This document shows, piece after piece, positions 55,474 to 64,000 of a stretch of DNA of 64,000 bases. Below the pieces are notes generated by a model that worked only from the letters and a program-made list of their open reading frames with translations, was not told where the DNA came from and did no database searches. Made by a program: the position numbers and the translations under genes. The number at the start of each line of letters is the position of its first letter. Position 1 is the stretch's first letter. This DNA comes from Streptomyces pyxinicus (GTDB taxonomy: Bacteria; Actinomycetota; Actinomycetes; Streptomycetales; Streptomycetaceae), in assembly GCF_024753135.1 (NCBI RefSeq), contig NZ_JANUGP010000007.1:62001-126000 (forward strand), given 5' to 3'.

Positions 55474-56709
55474 TCAGTACACCGTGTCCGCCTGGTCCGG
55501 CACCACCGAGCCGTCGGGGCGCCGGACCGGGCCGGGGGTGCCGTCGGGCGCGGTGCGGGCGGTGCTCGCGCAGGGGTAGGGCTGCTTCCGGCGCGGCAGC
55601 GGGTCGATGAACATGGGGTTGACCAGCCAGCGGCCGTCGGCGTCGTCGTAGGCCCGGCACATCAGTTCCGGTTTGTTGCGGTTGAGCACGAGGTGGGCGC
55701 CGGTGGCGTCGCCGACGAAGGTGACGTCGGTGTCCGCGTCGCCGCCCGCGATCGCCGGCCGCCGGGCGGGGGGCTGCTTCCGCCAGGCGGCGGCGCCCTG
55801 GACGCCGTAGATCTCCTGGTTGATCCAGCAGCGTTTGCCGTCGATGTACGGGATCGCCGCGCCCTCGCTCGCCGGCACGTCGCCGCAGCCCGTGTTCCGG
55901 GTGGTGATGCGGCCCCGGGTGTCCAGGACGGAGCGGATGGCGAGGGTGTGGGCGGCGTCGATGCCGAGGGAGCGGGACCAGACCTCGGTGACGGGCTCGG
56001 AGCCGGCCGAGACGACGTAGACCCGGAACCCGGCGCGGTGCAGGGTGCGGACGAGGTCGCGCTGCTGGTCGTAGTAGCGGACGTAGGCGGGCACGGTGTG
56101 GGTGCCGAGGACCCGGGTCGCGCCGACGGGGGCGGCCAGTGCCTCGGTGCGGGCTGCGCGGGCGTAGGAGGCAAGCTGCGCGGGGGTGCGGCCGGCGAAG
56201 AGCTGCGGCACCCAGGCGTACTGCGGGACGGTGCGCCGGTGGTTCCAGCGGCCCGCGAAGGCGGGGGCGCCGCTCATGGTGGTGCCGTCCTCGCGGATCC
56301 GCACGATCTCGTCGGTGCAGTCCGGGTTGTCCGAGGTGCGCAGGGGCACGCCGGCGCCGGTGCCGCAGGCGGCCGTGAGGGCGCGGTCGGCGGCGCCGGT
56401 GAGCCAGGCGCTGGTGTCCTTCCAGCGGGCGGGGCTCAGCAGCCGGTCGTGGCGCAGTGCCCAGGACAGGGTGGCGTCGGTGATGTCGTTCTTGGTGAGG
56501 GTGTTGTCCCAGTCGAAGGCGGCGACCGCGCCCCGGTGCCCGGAACAGGTGCCGCGGGCGTCGATGACCTGTTGCAGGCGGGCGCGGTTGTCGCCGTACC
56601 AACGCCCGGACAGCTGTGGGCAGTTCGGGCGCCGGTCGGCGGGGGTCGCGGTGGGCGCGGCCGCCAGGGTGGCGGCCGCTGCCAGGGTCCACACGAGGAG
56701 TCGTCGCAT
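55474..56709 (-). CDS. Secreted HAD-family phosphatase
   Basis: The 411-residue enzyme has a signal peptide (about 1-24) and a HAD domain. Motif I is FDWDNTLTKND (Asp66, Asp68), the motif II region is YVVSAGSEPV, and the motif IV acids are near TFVGDATGAHLV. It resembles phosphoserine-phosphatase-like secreted HADs. A cap domain (about 95-215) and seven or more cysteines suggest disulfides. The ATG at 56707-56709 has no clear ribosome-binding site. It converges with the PLP gene (13-nt gap). Confidence 0.82.
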   Translation of the reverse strand: MRRLLVWTLAAAATLAAAPTATPADRRPNCPQLSGRWYGDNRARLQQVIDARGTCSGHRGAVAAFDWDNTLTKNDITDATLSWALRHDRLLSPARWKDTSAWLTGAADRALTAACGTGAGVPLRTSDNPDCTDEIVRIREDGTTMSGAPAFAGRWNHRRTVPQYAWVPQLFAGRTPAQLASYARAARTEALAAPVGATRVLGTHTVPAYVRYYDQQRDLVRTLHRAGFRVYVVSAGSEPVTEVWSRSLGIDAAHTLAIRSVLDTRGRITTRNTGCGDVPASEGAAIPYIDGKRCWINQEIYGVQGAAAWRKQPPARRPAIAGGDADTDVTFVGDATGAHLVLNRNKPELMCRAYDDADGRWLVNPMFIDPLPRRKQPYPCASTARTAPDGTPGPVRRPDGSVVPDQADTVY

Positions 56710-56736
56710 ACGACGGGGACCGTACACCTCGGGCGG

Positions 56737-57519
56737 CTACAGCGGGGTGACGTACGCGCCGGAGATCCCGCCGTCCACCAGGAAGTCGGTGGCGTTGACG
56801 AAGGAGGAGTCGTCGCTGGCCAGGAAGGCGACGGCGGCGGCGATCTCGTCGGCCTCGGCGAACCGGCCGACCGGGATGTGCACCAGGCGGCGGGCGGCCC
56901 GCTCGGGGTCCTTGGCGAACAGCTCCTGGAGCAGCGGGGTGTTGACCGGGCCGGGGCACAGGGCGTTGACCCGGATGCCCTCGCGGGCGAACTGCACGCC
57001 CAGTTCCCGGGACATGGCGAGGACGCCGCCCTTGGAGGCCGTGTAGGAGATCTGGGAGGTGGCGGCGCCCATCCGGGCCACGAAGGACGCCGTGTTGATG
57101 ATGGACCCCTTGCCCTGGCGGCGCATGTAGGGGATCGCGGCCTTGCAGCACAGGTAGACGGAGGTGAGGTTGACCTCCTGGACCCGCTTCCAGGCGTCCA
57201 GGCCGGTCTCCAGGATGGAGTCGTCGTCGGGCGGGGAGATGCCGGCGTTGTTGAAGGCGATGTCGACGCTGCCGTAGGTGTCGTAGGCGGTCCGGAACAG
57301 CGCCTCGACCTGGTCGGGGTCGGTGACGTCGACCTTGACGAAGAGTCCGCCGACGGCGTCGGCGGCGGCCTTGCCTGCGGTCTCGTCGATGTCGGCGCAG
57401 ACGACGTGGGCGCCCTCGGCGGCGAGCCGGCGGGCGGTGGCCAGGCCGATGCCGCTGCCGGCACCGGTGACGACGGCGGTACGGCCGGCCAGGCGGCGGC
57501 AGACGATGGAGTCGGTCAC
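56737..57519 (-). CDS. Short-chain dehydrogenase/reductase of the glnA4-like operon
   Basis: The 260-residue oxidoreductase has TGAGSGIG (18-25), the NAG loop at 91-93, and the catalytic triad Ser145, Tyr159 and Lys163 in YTASK. It is the last gene of a GlnA4-ALDH-SDR operon and overlaps the aldehyde dehydrogenase by four bases. Within a gamma-glutamylated-amine pathway it could oxidise an alcohol intermediate to the aldehyde, as would be needed for gamma-glutamylethanolamide. NAD or NADP use is not clear. Confidence 0.88.
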   Translation of the reverse strand: MTDSIVCRRLAGRTAVVTGAGSGIGLATARRLAAEGAHVVCADIDETAGKAAADAVGGLFVKVDVTDPDQVEALFRTAYDTYGSVDIAFNNAGISPPDDDSILETGLDAWKRVQEVNLTSVYLCCKAAIPYMRRQGKGSIINTASFVARMGAATSQISYTASKGGVLAMSRELGVQFAREGIRVNALCPGPVNTPLLQELFAKDPERAARRLVHIPVGRFAEADEIAAAVAFLASDDSSFVNATDFLVDGGISGAYVTPL

Positions 57520-58889
57520 AGTGCGGGGCCCTCCGTGCTGATGAAGACGTTCTTGGTCTCGGTGAAGGCGGTCAGGGCGTCGGGGCCCAGCTCCCGGCCG
57601 AGGCCGGACTGCTTGAAGCCGCCGAACGGGGTCCAGTAGCGGACGCTGGAGTGGGAGTTGACGGACAGGTTGCCGGCCCGGACGGCCTGGGAGACGCGCA
57701 GGGCGCGGCCGAGGTCGCGGGTCCAGACGGAGCCGGACAGCCCGTAGGGGGTGTCGTTGGCGAGCCGGACCGCGTCCTGTTCGTCGGTGAAGGGGAGCAG
57801 GACGGCGACGGGTCCGAAGATCTCCTCGCGGGCCGCCGGGCTGTCCGGCCGCTCCCCCGTCAGGACGGTCGGCGCGAACCAGAAGCCGGGCCCGTCGGGG
57901 GCGGTGCCGCGCAGGGCCGGGGCGTCCGCGGGGACGTGGGAGCGGACCCGGTCGAGCTGGGCGCGCGAGATCAGCGGGCCCATCTGGGTCTTCTCGTCAG
58001 CCGGGTCGCCGACCACGACGGCGGCGAGGGCGTCGGCGAGCAGCTCGCGGGCCTGTTCGAACACCGTCTCCTGGACGAGGATCCGGGTGCGGGCGCAGCA
58101 GTCCTGCCCGGCGTTGTCGAGGAAGGAGGACGGGTCGAGGGCGGTCTTCAGGTCGGCGTCGGCGAAGACCACGTTGGGGCTCTTGCCGCCGAGTTCCAGG
58201 GTGACCGGCTTGACCAGGCGGGCGCAGCGCTCCATGACCTCGCGGCCGGTGCGGGTGGAGCCGGTGAACACGATCTTCGCCACGTCCGGATGGTCCACCA
58301 GGGCGCGTCCGGCGACCGCGCCGTGGCCGGGCAGCACCTGGAGGACGTGCTCGGGCAGGCCGGCCTCCAGGGCGAGTTCGGCGAGGCGGAGCGCGGTGAG
58401 CGGGGTGGTCTCGGCGGGTTTGAGGACGACCGTGTTGCCGGCGGCGAGCGCCGGGAAGGCGCCCCAGGCGGCGATCGGCATGGGGAAGTTCCAGGGCGCG
58501 ATGACGCCGACGACGCCGAGGGGTTCGTGGAAGGTGACGTCCCAGCCGCCGGGCGCCGGGATCTGCCGGCCGAGGAGGCGTTCGGCGCCGCCGGCCGCGT
58601 ACAGCAGCAGGTCGCGGGCGTTGCCGGCTTCCCAGCGGGCGTTGCCGAGGGTGTGGCCGGCCTCGCGGACCTCCAGGCGGGCGAGTTCGTCGAGGTGGGC
58701 GTCGACGGTGTCGGCGAAGCGGCGCAGCAGCCGGGCCCGGTCGGCGGGGGCGAGCGCGGCCCACGCGGTCTGGGCGCGCCCGGCCCGGGTGACGGCTTCG
58801 GCCACGTCCTCGGCGCTCGCGGCCGGGACGGTGGCGACGACCTCCTCCGTGGCGGGGTTGAGGACGACGAGCTGGTGCGGATCTGTCAC
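57516..58889 (-). CDS. NAD(P)-dependent aldehyde dehydrogenase
   Basis: The 457-residue enzyme has the ALDH signature residues: Asn134 in PWNFP, Glu232 in LELGGKSP and catalytic Cys264 in GQDCCART (a second Cys follows). The NAD-binding FTGSTRTG is intact. It lies between a GlnA4-like ligase and an SDR, so the likely substrate is a gamma-glutamyl aldehyde. The GTG at 58887-58889 has GAGAGG 7 nt upstream and is 11 nt after the GlnA4-like gene. The length is slightly short but complete. Confidence 0.9.
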   Translation of the reverse strand: MTDPHQLVVLNPATEEVVATVPAASAEDVAEAVTRAGRAQTAWAALAPADRARLLRRFADTVDAHLDELARLEVREAGHTLGNARWEAGNARDLLLYAAGGAERLLGRQIPAPGGWDVTFHEPLGVVGVIAPWNFPMPIAAWGAFPALAAGNTVVLKPAETTPLTALRLAELALEAGLPEHVLQVLPGHGAVAGRALVDHPDVAKIVFTGSTRTGREVMERCARLVKPVTLELGGKSPNVVFADADLKTALDPSSFLDNAGQDCCARTRILVQETVFEQARELLADALAAVVVGDPADEKTQMGPLISRAQLDRVRSHVPADAPALRGTAPDGPGFWFAPTVLTGERPDSPAAREEIFGPVAVLLPFTDEQDAVRLANDTPYGLSGSVWTRDLGRALRVSQAVRAGNLSVNSHSSVRYWTPFGGFKQSGLGRELGPDALTAFTETKNVFISTEGPAL

Positions 58890-58900
58890 GGGACGGCCTC

Positions 58901-60259
58901 TCACAGGCGTTCGAAGGAGCGGCGCAGCTCCCAGTCGGTGACCGCGGCGTCGAAGGCCTCCAGCTCGACGCGCGCCATGTTGCGGTAGTGGGCGACGACC
59001 TCCTCGCCGAAGGCGGCCCGGGCGATGGGGCTGTCGGCCCACAGCTCGGCGGCCTCGCGCAGGGAGGTCGGGACGTGCGCGTAGTCGGCGGTGTAGGCGT
59101 TGCCGGCGCACGGGTCGGGCAGTTCCAGCTTGTGCTCGACGCCGTACAGGCCGGCCGCGACCAGTCCGGCGACGGCGAGGTAGGGGTTGACGTCGCCGCC
59201 GGGCAGCCGGTTCTCGAAGCGCAGGGAGCGGCCGTGGCCGACGACGCGCAGGGCGCAGGTGCGGTTGTCCTGGCCCCAGGCGACGGCGGTGGGGGCGAAG
59301 GAGCCCGGCTGGAACCGCTTGTAGGAGTTGATGTTCGGGGCGTACAGGAGGGAGAAGTCGCGCAGGGCGGCGAGCTGTCCGGCGAGGAAGTGCCGCATCA
59401 CCTCGGACATGTCGTCGGGTCCGGCCATGGCGTTGGCGCCGTCGGCGTCGGTGAGCGAGAGGTGGATGTGGCAGGAGTTGCCCTCGCGCTCGTTGTACTT
59501 GGCCATGAAGGTGAGCGAGACGCCTTCCTGGGAGGCGATCTCCTTGGCGCCGGTCTTGTACAGGGCGTGCTGGTCGCAGGTGGTGAGCGCCTCGTCGTAG
59601 CGGAAGACGATCTCGTGCTGCCCGGGGTTGCACTCGCCCTTGGCGGACTCGACGGTGAGGCCGGCGCCGGCCATGTCGTTGCGCAGCCGGCGCAGCAGGG
59701 GTTCGATGCGGCCGGTGCCGAGGATGGAGTAGTCGATGTTGTACTGGTTGGCGGGGGTCAGGCCGCGGTAGCCGGCGTCCCAGGCCTGTTCGTAGCTGTC
59801 CTTGAAGACGATGAACTCCAGCTCGGTGCCGACCTGGGCGGTGTAGCCGAGTTCGGCGAGCCGGTCGAGCTGGCGGCGCAGGATCTGGCGGGGGGCGGCG
59901 GCGACCGGGCCCCCGTCCTCCCAGGCGAGGTCGGCGACGAGCAGGGCGGTGCCGGGGTGCCAGGGGATGCGGCGCAGGGTGGCGAGGTCGGGGCGCATCG
60001 CGAAGTCGCCGTAGCCTCGGTCCCAGGAGGACATGGCGTAGCCGTCGACGGTGTTCATCTCGGTGTCGACGGCGAGCAGGTAGTTGCAGCCCTCGGTGCC
60101 GTGGTGGAGCACCTCGTCCAGGAAGAAGCGGGCCGCGAACCGCTTTCCCTGGAGTCGCCCTTGCATGTCGGGGAAGGCCAGGACGACAGTGTCGATCTCA
60201 CCGCTCGCGACGAGGGCGTGCAGTTCCTCGACGCTGAGCGGGGCTGTGCGGTCTGCCAC
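58901..60259 (-). CDS. glnA4: Glutamine-synthetase-like gamma-glutamylamide ligase (GlnA4 type)
   Basis: The 452-residue enzyme has the glutamine-synthetase fold: VGTELEFIVF (metal Glu), ESAKGECNPGQHEI, SCHIHLSLTDADG and the ATP-binding RFENRLPGGDVNPYL. It lacks the adenylylation-loop Tyr of true GlnA, so it is a GSIII-like or gamma-glutamylpolyamine/ethanolamide type. In S. coelicolor the orthologue GlnA4 (SCO1613) was shown to make gamma-glutamylethanolamide, and the operon here (ligase-ALDH-SDR with a FadR regulator and a C26 hydrolase opposite) matches that pathway. The GTG at 60257-60259 has AAGGAGG upstream. The divergent FadR gene shares the promoter region 60260-60353. Confidence 0.88.
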   Translation of the reverse strand: MADRTAPLSVEELHALVASGEIDTVVLAFPDMQGRLQGKRFAARFFLDEVLHHGTEGCNYLLAVDTEMNTVDGYAMSSWDRGYGDFAMRPDLATLRRIPWHPGTALLVADLAWEDGGPVAAAPRQILRRQLDRLAELGYTAQVGTELEFIVFKDSYEQAWDAGYRGLTPANQYNIDYSILGTGRIEPLLRRLRNDMAGAGLTVESAKGECNPGQHEIVFRYDEALTTCDQHALYKTGAKEIASQEGVSLTFMAKYNEREGNSCHIHLSLTDADGANAMAGPDDMSEVMRHFLAGQLAALRDFSLLYAPNINSYKRFQPGSFAPTAVAWGQDNRTCALRVVGHGRSLRFENRLPGGDVNPYLAVAGLVAAGLYGVEHKLELPDPCAGNAYTADYAHVPTSLREAAELWADSPIARAAFGEEVVAHYRNMARVELEAFDAAVTDWELRRSFERL

Positions 60260-60353
60260 GGGAGAGCCTCCTTGGGCGCCTTCGCGCTTCTTCGGCCGGG
60301 CCGGCAGCCATAAGGTATTGCTCAGGACCATTACTTGGGAAGGGGGTGCGGCA

Positions 60354-61103
60354 ATGTCGTCACCGACCGGGTCGCACGGCGTGGGCGACCTGCCGGGCGA
60401 CCGGCTGGCGCCGGTGCTGCGGCCGGTGCGGGCGGGCAACGGGTTCGAGGAGGCGCTGGCGCAGATACTTCAGGTGGTGCGGCTCGGGCTGGTGCCGGGC
60501 GGGGAGCGGCTGCCCTCCGAGCGGGAGCTGGCGGAGCGGCTGGGGATCAGCCGGGTCACGCTGCGCGAGGTCCTGAAGGTGCTCCAGGACCAGGGACTGG
60601 TGGAGGCCCGGCGCGGGCGGTACGGCGGCACGTTCGTGCTCCCGCGCACGGGCACGGGCGGCGAGGACGAGCTGCGCCGGCGGATCGCCGCGGTGGACGT
60701 CGAGGACGTGCTGCGGTTCCGGGAGGTGCTGGAGGTGGGCGCGGCCGGGCTGTGCGCGGCGCACGGGCTGACCGGGGAACAGGCGGACCGGCTCCGGGAG
60801 GCCCTGGACCGCACCCACGAGGCCCCGCTCGCCGACTACCGGCGCCTGGACACGCTGTTGCACCTCACCCTGGCGGAGCTGTGCGGCTCGCCGTCGCTGA
60901 CCGCCCAGTACGCGGCGGTGCGGGCCGCAGTCAACGACCTGCTCGACTGCATCCCGCTGCTGGTGCGCAACCTGGAGCACTCCCAGCGCCAGCACGTCGC
61001 CCTGGTGGAGGCGGTGCTGGACGGGGACGCGGACGGCGCGCGGGAGATGATGCGCGAGCACTGCGCGGGCACGGCGGCCCTGCTGCGGGGCTTCCTCATC
61101 TAG
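60354..61103 (+). CDS. FadR-type GntR transcriptional regulator
   Basis: The 249-residue regulator has a GntR winged helix (LPSERELAERLGISRVTLREVLKVL, about 53-77) and a C-terminal FCD effector domain (about 105-235) with the metal-binding His/Asp set in DTLLHLTL, VRNLEHSQRQH and HVALVEAV. It is divergent from the GlnA4-like operon and 53 nt upstream of the C26 hydrolase, so it probably controls both. A loosely symmetric element AAGGTATTG-N7-CCATTACTT (60313-60337) is its candidate site. AAGGGGG precedes the ATG. Confidence 0.87.
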   Translation: MSSPTGSHGVGDLPGDRLAPVLRPVRAGNGFEEALAQILQVVRLGLVPGGERLPSERELAERLGISRVTLREVLKVLQDQGLVEARRGRYGGTFVLPRTGTGGEDELRRRIAAVDVEDVLRFREVLEVGAAGLCAAHGLTGEQADRLREALDRTHEAPLADYRRLDTLLHLTLAELCGSPSLTAQYAAVRAAVNDLLDCIPLLVRNLEHSQRQHVALVEAVLDGDADGAREMMREHCAGTAALLRGFLI

Positions 61104-61113
61104 GGCACTCTCT

Positions 61114-61140
61114 GCAAAGGTATGCGGTGAAACCTTTTGC
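61114..61140. promoter_or_regulatory. Inverted repeat upstream of the C26 hydrolase
   Basis: GCAAAGGT (61114-61121) and ACCTTTTGC (61132-61140) are near-perfect inverted arms (one extra base), 17 nt before the start codon. It may be an operator for the FadR protein, or part of a promoter. Confidence 0.5.
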
Positions 61141-61156
61141 GTCCGGGGAGGGCGGC

Positions 61157-61876
61157 ATGACCGTACGACCGCTGGTCGGCGTGAGCACGTATCTGGAGAC
61201 CGGGGCCCGCTGGGGCGTGTGGGAGCTGGACGCGGCCCTGCTGCCGGCCGGCTACCCGCGGCTGGTCCAACGGGCCGGCGGCCTCGCCGTCATGCTCCCC
61301 CCGGACGCCCCCGCATACGCCCCGGCGACGATCGCCCGCCTCGACGCGCTGGTCATCGCCGGCGGCCCGGACGTCGACCCGTCCCGCTACGGCGCCGAGC
61401 GCTCCCCCCGCACCGGCCCGCCCGCCCCCGAACGCGACGCCTGGGAACTCGCCCTGATCGACGCGGCCCTCACCGCCGGCGTCCCGCTGCTGGGCATCTG
61501 CCGCGGCATGCAACTCCTCAACGTCGCCCGCGGCGGCACCCTCGTCCAGCACCTCGACGGCCACGCCGAACGGACCGGCGTCTTCGGCGCCCACCCGGTG
61601 AAGCCGGTACCGGGCACCCGCTACGCCGGCCTCGTCCCCCACGAGACAACGGTCCCCACCTACCACCACCAGGCGGTGGAACGCCTCGGCACCGACCTCA
61701 TCCCCTCGGCCTACGCGACGGACGGCACCGTCGAGGCCCTCGAACTGCCGGCCGACCACGGCTGGGCCCTGGGCGTGCAGTGGCATCCGGAGATGGGCGG
61801 GGATCTGCGGGTGATGCGGGGGCTGGTCGAGGCGGCGACGCAAGGACGCGGCCCGGAGGACACCGGCACATGCTGA
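61157..61876 (+). CDS. Gamma-glutamyl-amide hydrolase, class I glutamine amidotransferase-like (peptidase C26, PuuD type)
   Basis: The 239-residue enzyme has the catalytic triad Cys115 (GICRGMQ), His210 and Glu212 (QWHPE), with VIAGGPDVDP earlier as in PuuD and gamma-glutamyl hydrolases. In polyamine use by the Puu route it releases glutamate from gamma-glutamyl intermediates, closing the cycle begun by a GlnA4-type ligase. It has GGGGAGGG before the ATG. It lies 53 nt after the FadR gene on the same strand. Confidence 0.9.
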   Translation: MTVRPLVGVSTYLETGARWGVWELDAALLPAGYPRLVQRAGGLAVMLPPDAPAYAPATIARLDALVIAGGPDVDPSRYGAERSPRTGPPAPERDAWELALIDAALTAGVPLLGICRGMQLLNVARGGTLVQHLDGHAERTGVFGAHPVKPVPGTRYAGLVPHETTVPTYHHQAVERLGTDLIPSAYATDGTVEALELPADHGWALGVQWHPEMGGDLRVMRGLVEAATQGRGPEDTGTC

Positions 61877-61895
61877 GCCCGGCCACCGCATTCAC

Positions 61896-62822
61896 CTACC
61901 TCCCCTGCGTCAACGACAGCAGTTCCCGGGCCGGCCCCGTCGGGCGGTGGCCTGTCGGCCAGACCGCGCGGAGGGCGCGGCGCAGGGAGATGTCGGCCAC
62001 CGGGACGCTGACCAGGCGGCGGGTGGTCAGTTCCTCGGTCACCGCGAGCTCGCTGAGGACGGAGGGGCCGGCGCCGCTGACGGCGGAGGCCTTCACGGCC
62101 GTCGTGGAGGAGAGTTCGATCAGGGGGCGGGCCAGGCCACCGAGCGCCGCGTCCAGGACCTGGCGGGTGCCGGAGCCGCGTTCCCGCAGGATCAGCGGGG
62201 TCGCCGCCAACTCCTCGGCCGTGAGGGGCCGCCGGCGGCGGGCCCAGGGGTGGCCGGGCGCGGCGACGACGATCAGCCGGTCATGGGCGATCACCGCGGA
62301 GTCGAGGCCGGCCGGCACCGACAGGCCCTCCACGAAGCCGAGGTCGGCCTCGCCGCCCAGCAGGAGTTCGGCGACCCGCGCCGAGTTCCCGGCGAGCAGC
62401 GAGACGGCCGTGTCGGGCCGCTCGGCGTGCAGGGCGAGGAGCCAGCCGGGCAGCAGGTACTCGGCGATGGTCATGCTGGCCGCGACCCGCAGCCGGGAGT
62501 CGCGCCGGTCCCGCAGTGCCCGCGCCCCCGCGTCGAAGGCCGCCGCGGCCTCCACCACCCGGCGGGCCCAGTCCGTCACCAGGGCGCCCGCGTCGGTGAG
62601 CCGGGAGCCGCGCGGCGAGCGGTCCACCAGGGCCACGCCCAACTGCCGCTCCATGGACCGGATGCGGCTGCTGGCGGCCGGCTGGGTGATCCCCATCTCC
62701 CGCGCCGCCGCCCCCAGACTGCCCAGCCGGGCCACCGCGAGCAGCAGCTCCAGCGCGGCCAGATCGGGCACCCGGTGCGCCAGCGGACCCGTGCGCTCCC
62801 GCACCCCCTCCGTCTCACTCAT
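61896..62822 (-). CDS. LysR-family regulator
   Basis: The 308-residue regulator has an N-terminal helix-turn-helix (LAALELLLAVARLGSLGAAA, MGITQPAASSRIRSMERQLG) and a C-terminal substrate-binding domain (about 100-300). TAAGCT lies 6 nt before the ATG, so the mRNA is probably leaderless. The inverted repeat ATAAG-N5-CTTAT overlaps its start and is a classical LysR box, so it is likely autoregulated and controls the divergent transporter. It is convergent with the C26 hydrolase (19-nt gap). Confidence 0.88.
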   Translation of the reverse strand: MSETEGVRERTGPLAHRVPDLAALELLLAVARLGSLGAAAREMGITQPAASSRIRSMERQLGVALVDRSPRGSRLTDAGALVTDWARRVVEAAAAFDAGARALRDRRDSRLRVAASMTIAEYLLPGWLLALHAERPDTAVSLLAGNSARVAELLLGGEADLGFVEGLSVPAGLDSAVIAHDRLIVVAAPGHPWARRRRPLTAEELAATPLILRERGSGTRQVLDAALGGLARPLIELSSTTAVKASAVSGAGPSVLSELAVTEELTTRRLVSVPVADISLRRALRAVWPTGHRPTGPARELLSLTQGR

Positions 62823-62835
62823 AAGACCAGCTTAT
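62821..62835. promoter_or_regulatory. LysR box between the LysR gene and the TDT transporter
   Basis: ATAAG-ACCAG-CTTAT contains a T-N11-A motif. It overlaps the start codon of the LysR gene and is 58 bp upstream of the transporter. Confidence 0.6.
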
Positions 62836-62892
62836 GTCCCCATAGAGAAGGGCTCCCTGGTCGGGGGCCGGAGACGGGGAGACGGTGGGGGC

Positions 62893-64000
62893 ATGGTCAC
62901 CGCAGCCCAGCCCCTGTCCGACGCCCCCGCCCCCGCCGTGGCCCGGGTCCGCCACCTCGGGCCCAACTGGTACGCCTCCGTCATGGGCACCGCGATCCTC
63001 GGCTCGGCCGGCGCAGCGCTGCCCGGGCCACCCATCGTGCCGCGCGGCGTCCTCGCAGGGCTCTGGGCGCTGTCGCTGCTCCTGCTCGCCGTCCTCCTGG
63101 TGGCCCGGTCCCTGCACTGGTCCCGGCACGCCGACCAGGCCCGCGCCCACCTCCTCGACCCGGCCATGGCGCCCTTCTACGGCTGTCTGGCCATGGCCCT
63201 GCTCGCGGTGGGCGGCGGCGCCCTGACCGCCGGGCGGCCTCTGCTCGGCACGGACACCGCGGTCGCGCTGGACGCCGTGCTGTTCACCGCCGGTACCGCC
63301 GTCGGACTGGCGGCGGCCGTCGCGGTGCCGTACCTGATGGCCGTACGGCACCGAGCCGACGCCGCCCAGGCCTCCCCGGTGTGGCTGCTGCCGCTGGTCG
63401 CGCCGATGGTGTCGGCCGCGCTCGGCCCGCTGCTCGTTCCGCACCTGCCGCCGGGCCAGCCCCGCGAGACCCTGCTGCTGGGCTGTCTCGCGCTGTTCGG
63501 GCTGAGCCTGTTCGCCGTCCTGCTGACGCTGCCGCTGGTCTTCGCCCGGCTGATCACCTCGGGCCCGCTGCCGCTCGCGCTGACGCCGACCCTGTTCCTG
63601 GTGCTGGGCCCGCTCGGGCAGTCCACCACCGCCGTCGGCCTGATCGCGGACGCCGCGCCCGGCGTGGTGCCGGCCCCCTACGACCGGGGTCTCGCGGTGT
63701 TCGCCGTGCTGTACGGGGTGCCGGTCATGGGGTTCGCGCTGCTGTGGCTGGCGCTGGCGACCGCGCACGTGGTGCGGGCCCGGCGCCGGGGCATGGGGTT
63801 CGCGATGACCTGGTGGGCGTTCACCTTCCCAGTTGGCACCTGCGTCACCGGCGCCGCCGCCCTCGCCCGGCACACCGGACTCGCCCTGTACGACGCCCTC
63901 GCCTGGACGCTGTACGCCCTGCTCGTCGCGGCCTGGCTCGCGGCGGCGGGCGGCACGGTACGCGGGCTGCTCAGCGGCGAGCTGCTCGCAGCGCCCCGGC
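62893..64000 (+). CDS. TDT/SLAC1-family transporter (C-terminus beyond the window)
   Basis: The visible 369 residues form a polytopic membrane protein with about ten helices. It begins PNWYASVMGTAILGSAGAAL, the N-terminal motif of tellurite-resistance/dicarboxylate transporters (TehA/SLAC1 type), and includes PLGQSTTAVGLI and WWAFTFPVGTCVTG. Such channels and carriers move C4-dicarboxylates, sulfite or other anions. The ATG at 62893-62895 follows GGGGGC. Control by the divergent LysR gene is likely. The frame stays open to the end of the window; only the last residues are missing. Confidence 0.87.
   Translation, partial: MVTAAQPLSDAPAPAVARVRHLGPNWYASVMGTAILGSAGAALPGPPIVPRGVLAGLWALSLLLLAVLLVARSLHWSRHADQARAHLLDPAMAPFYGCLAMALLAVGGGALTAGRPLLGTDTAVALDAVLFTAGTAVGLAAAVAVPYLMAVRHRADAAQASPVWLLPLVAPMVSAALGPLLVPHLPPGQPRETLLLGCLALFGLSLFAVLLTLPLVFARLITSGPLPLALTPTLFLVLGPLGQSTTAVGLIADAAPGVVPAPYDRGLAVFAVLYGVPVMGFALLWLALATAHVVRARRRGMGFAMTWWAFTFPVGTCVTGAAALARHTGLALYDALAWTLYALLVAAWLAAAGGTVRGLLSGELLAAPR

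Overview
The window reads as a core-chromosome segment of a Streptomyces. GC content is very high with G/C at third codon positions, TTA codons are nearly absent (three genes only), and signals are actinobacterial: Tat and lipoprotein leaders, leaderless promoters of the form TANNNT-N6/7-ATG, ARG boxes and a Streptomyces-type dispersed intergenic repeat. From memory the gene order matches the S. coelicolor chromosome around SCO1553-SCO1616; this was not checked by alignment. No prophage, insertion sequence, CRISPR array, tRNA or secondary-metabolite cluster was seen.

Layout. 0-2.5 kb: cobalamin genes (cobT-like start, cobL) and a GNAT. 2.6-6.5 kb: a methionine-type ABC importer operon (metN-metI-metQ-metQ) preceded by a short Cys/Met-rich leader ORF. 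6.7-15.9 kb: small membrane proteins, a short ECF-like sigma factor, glpQ, an acyltransferase, a multicopper oxidase, a TetR/MFS efflux pair and an aldo/keto reductase. 16-28.5 kb: arginine biosynthesis (argGH and argCJBDR, both with ARG boxes). These flank an extracytoplasmic electron-transfer cassette: a ferric-reductase-like protein, a duplicated FMN-binding protein and the ApbE flavin transferase. 28.5-40.8 kb: mixed accessory genes, including a gene-remnant junction, a MerR-type promoter, a MocR/EamA divergent pair, a NUDIX hydrolase, an NsdA-like regulator and a SpoIIE-type phosphatase. 41-48.9 kb: translation genes (pheST, an rRNA/tRNA methyltransferase, infC-rpmI-rplT). 48.9-56.7 kb: envelope proteins, including a repeat-rich membrane protein fused by overlap to a mycosin-like protease. 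56.7-64 kb: a GlnA4-type gamma-glutamylation cluster (SDR, aldehyde dehydrogenase, glutamine-synthetase-like enzyme, FadR regulator, C26 hydrolase), then a LysR/TDT transporter pair.

How it fits together. The arginine genes appear to be one ArgR regulon; a third site with the same TGCAT-N4-ATGCA core lies before an unrelated small membrane-protein gene. The most distinctive regulatory candidates are the Cys/Met leader ORF ahead of metNIQQ, the attenuator-like leader plus AUC start codon of infC, and a 19-bp-spacer MerR-type promoter on a leaderless gene. Positions are read by eye; family names rest on recognised motifs, not on database searches.
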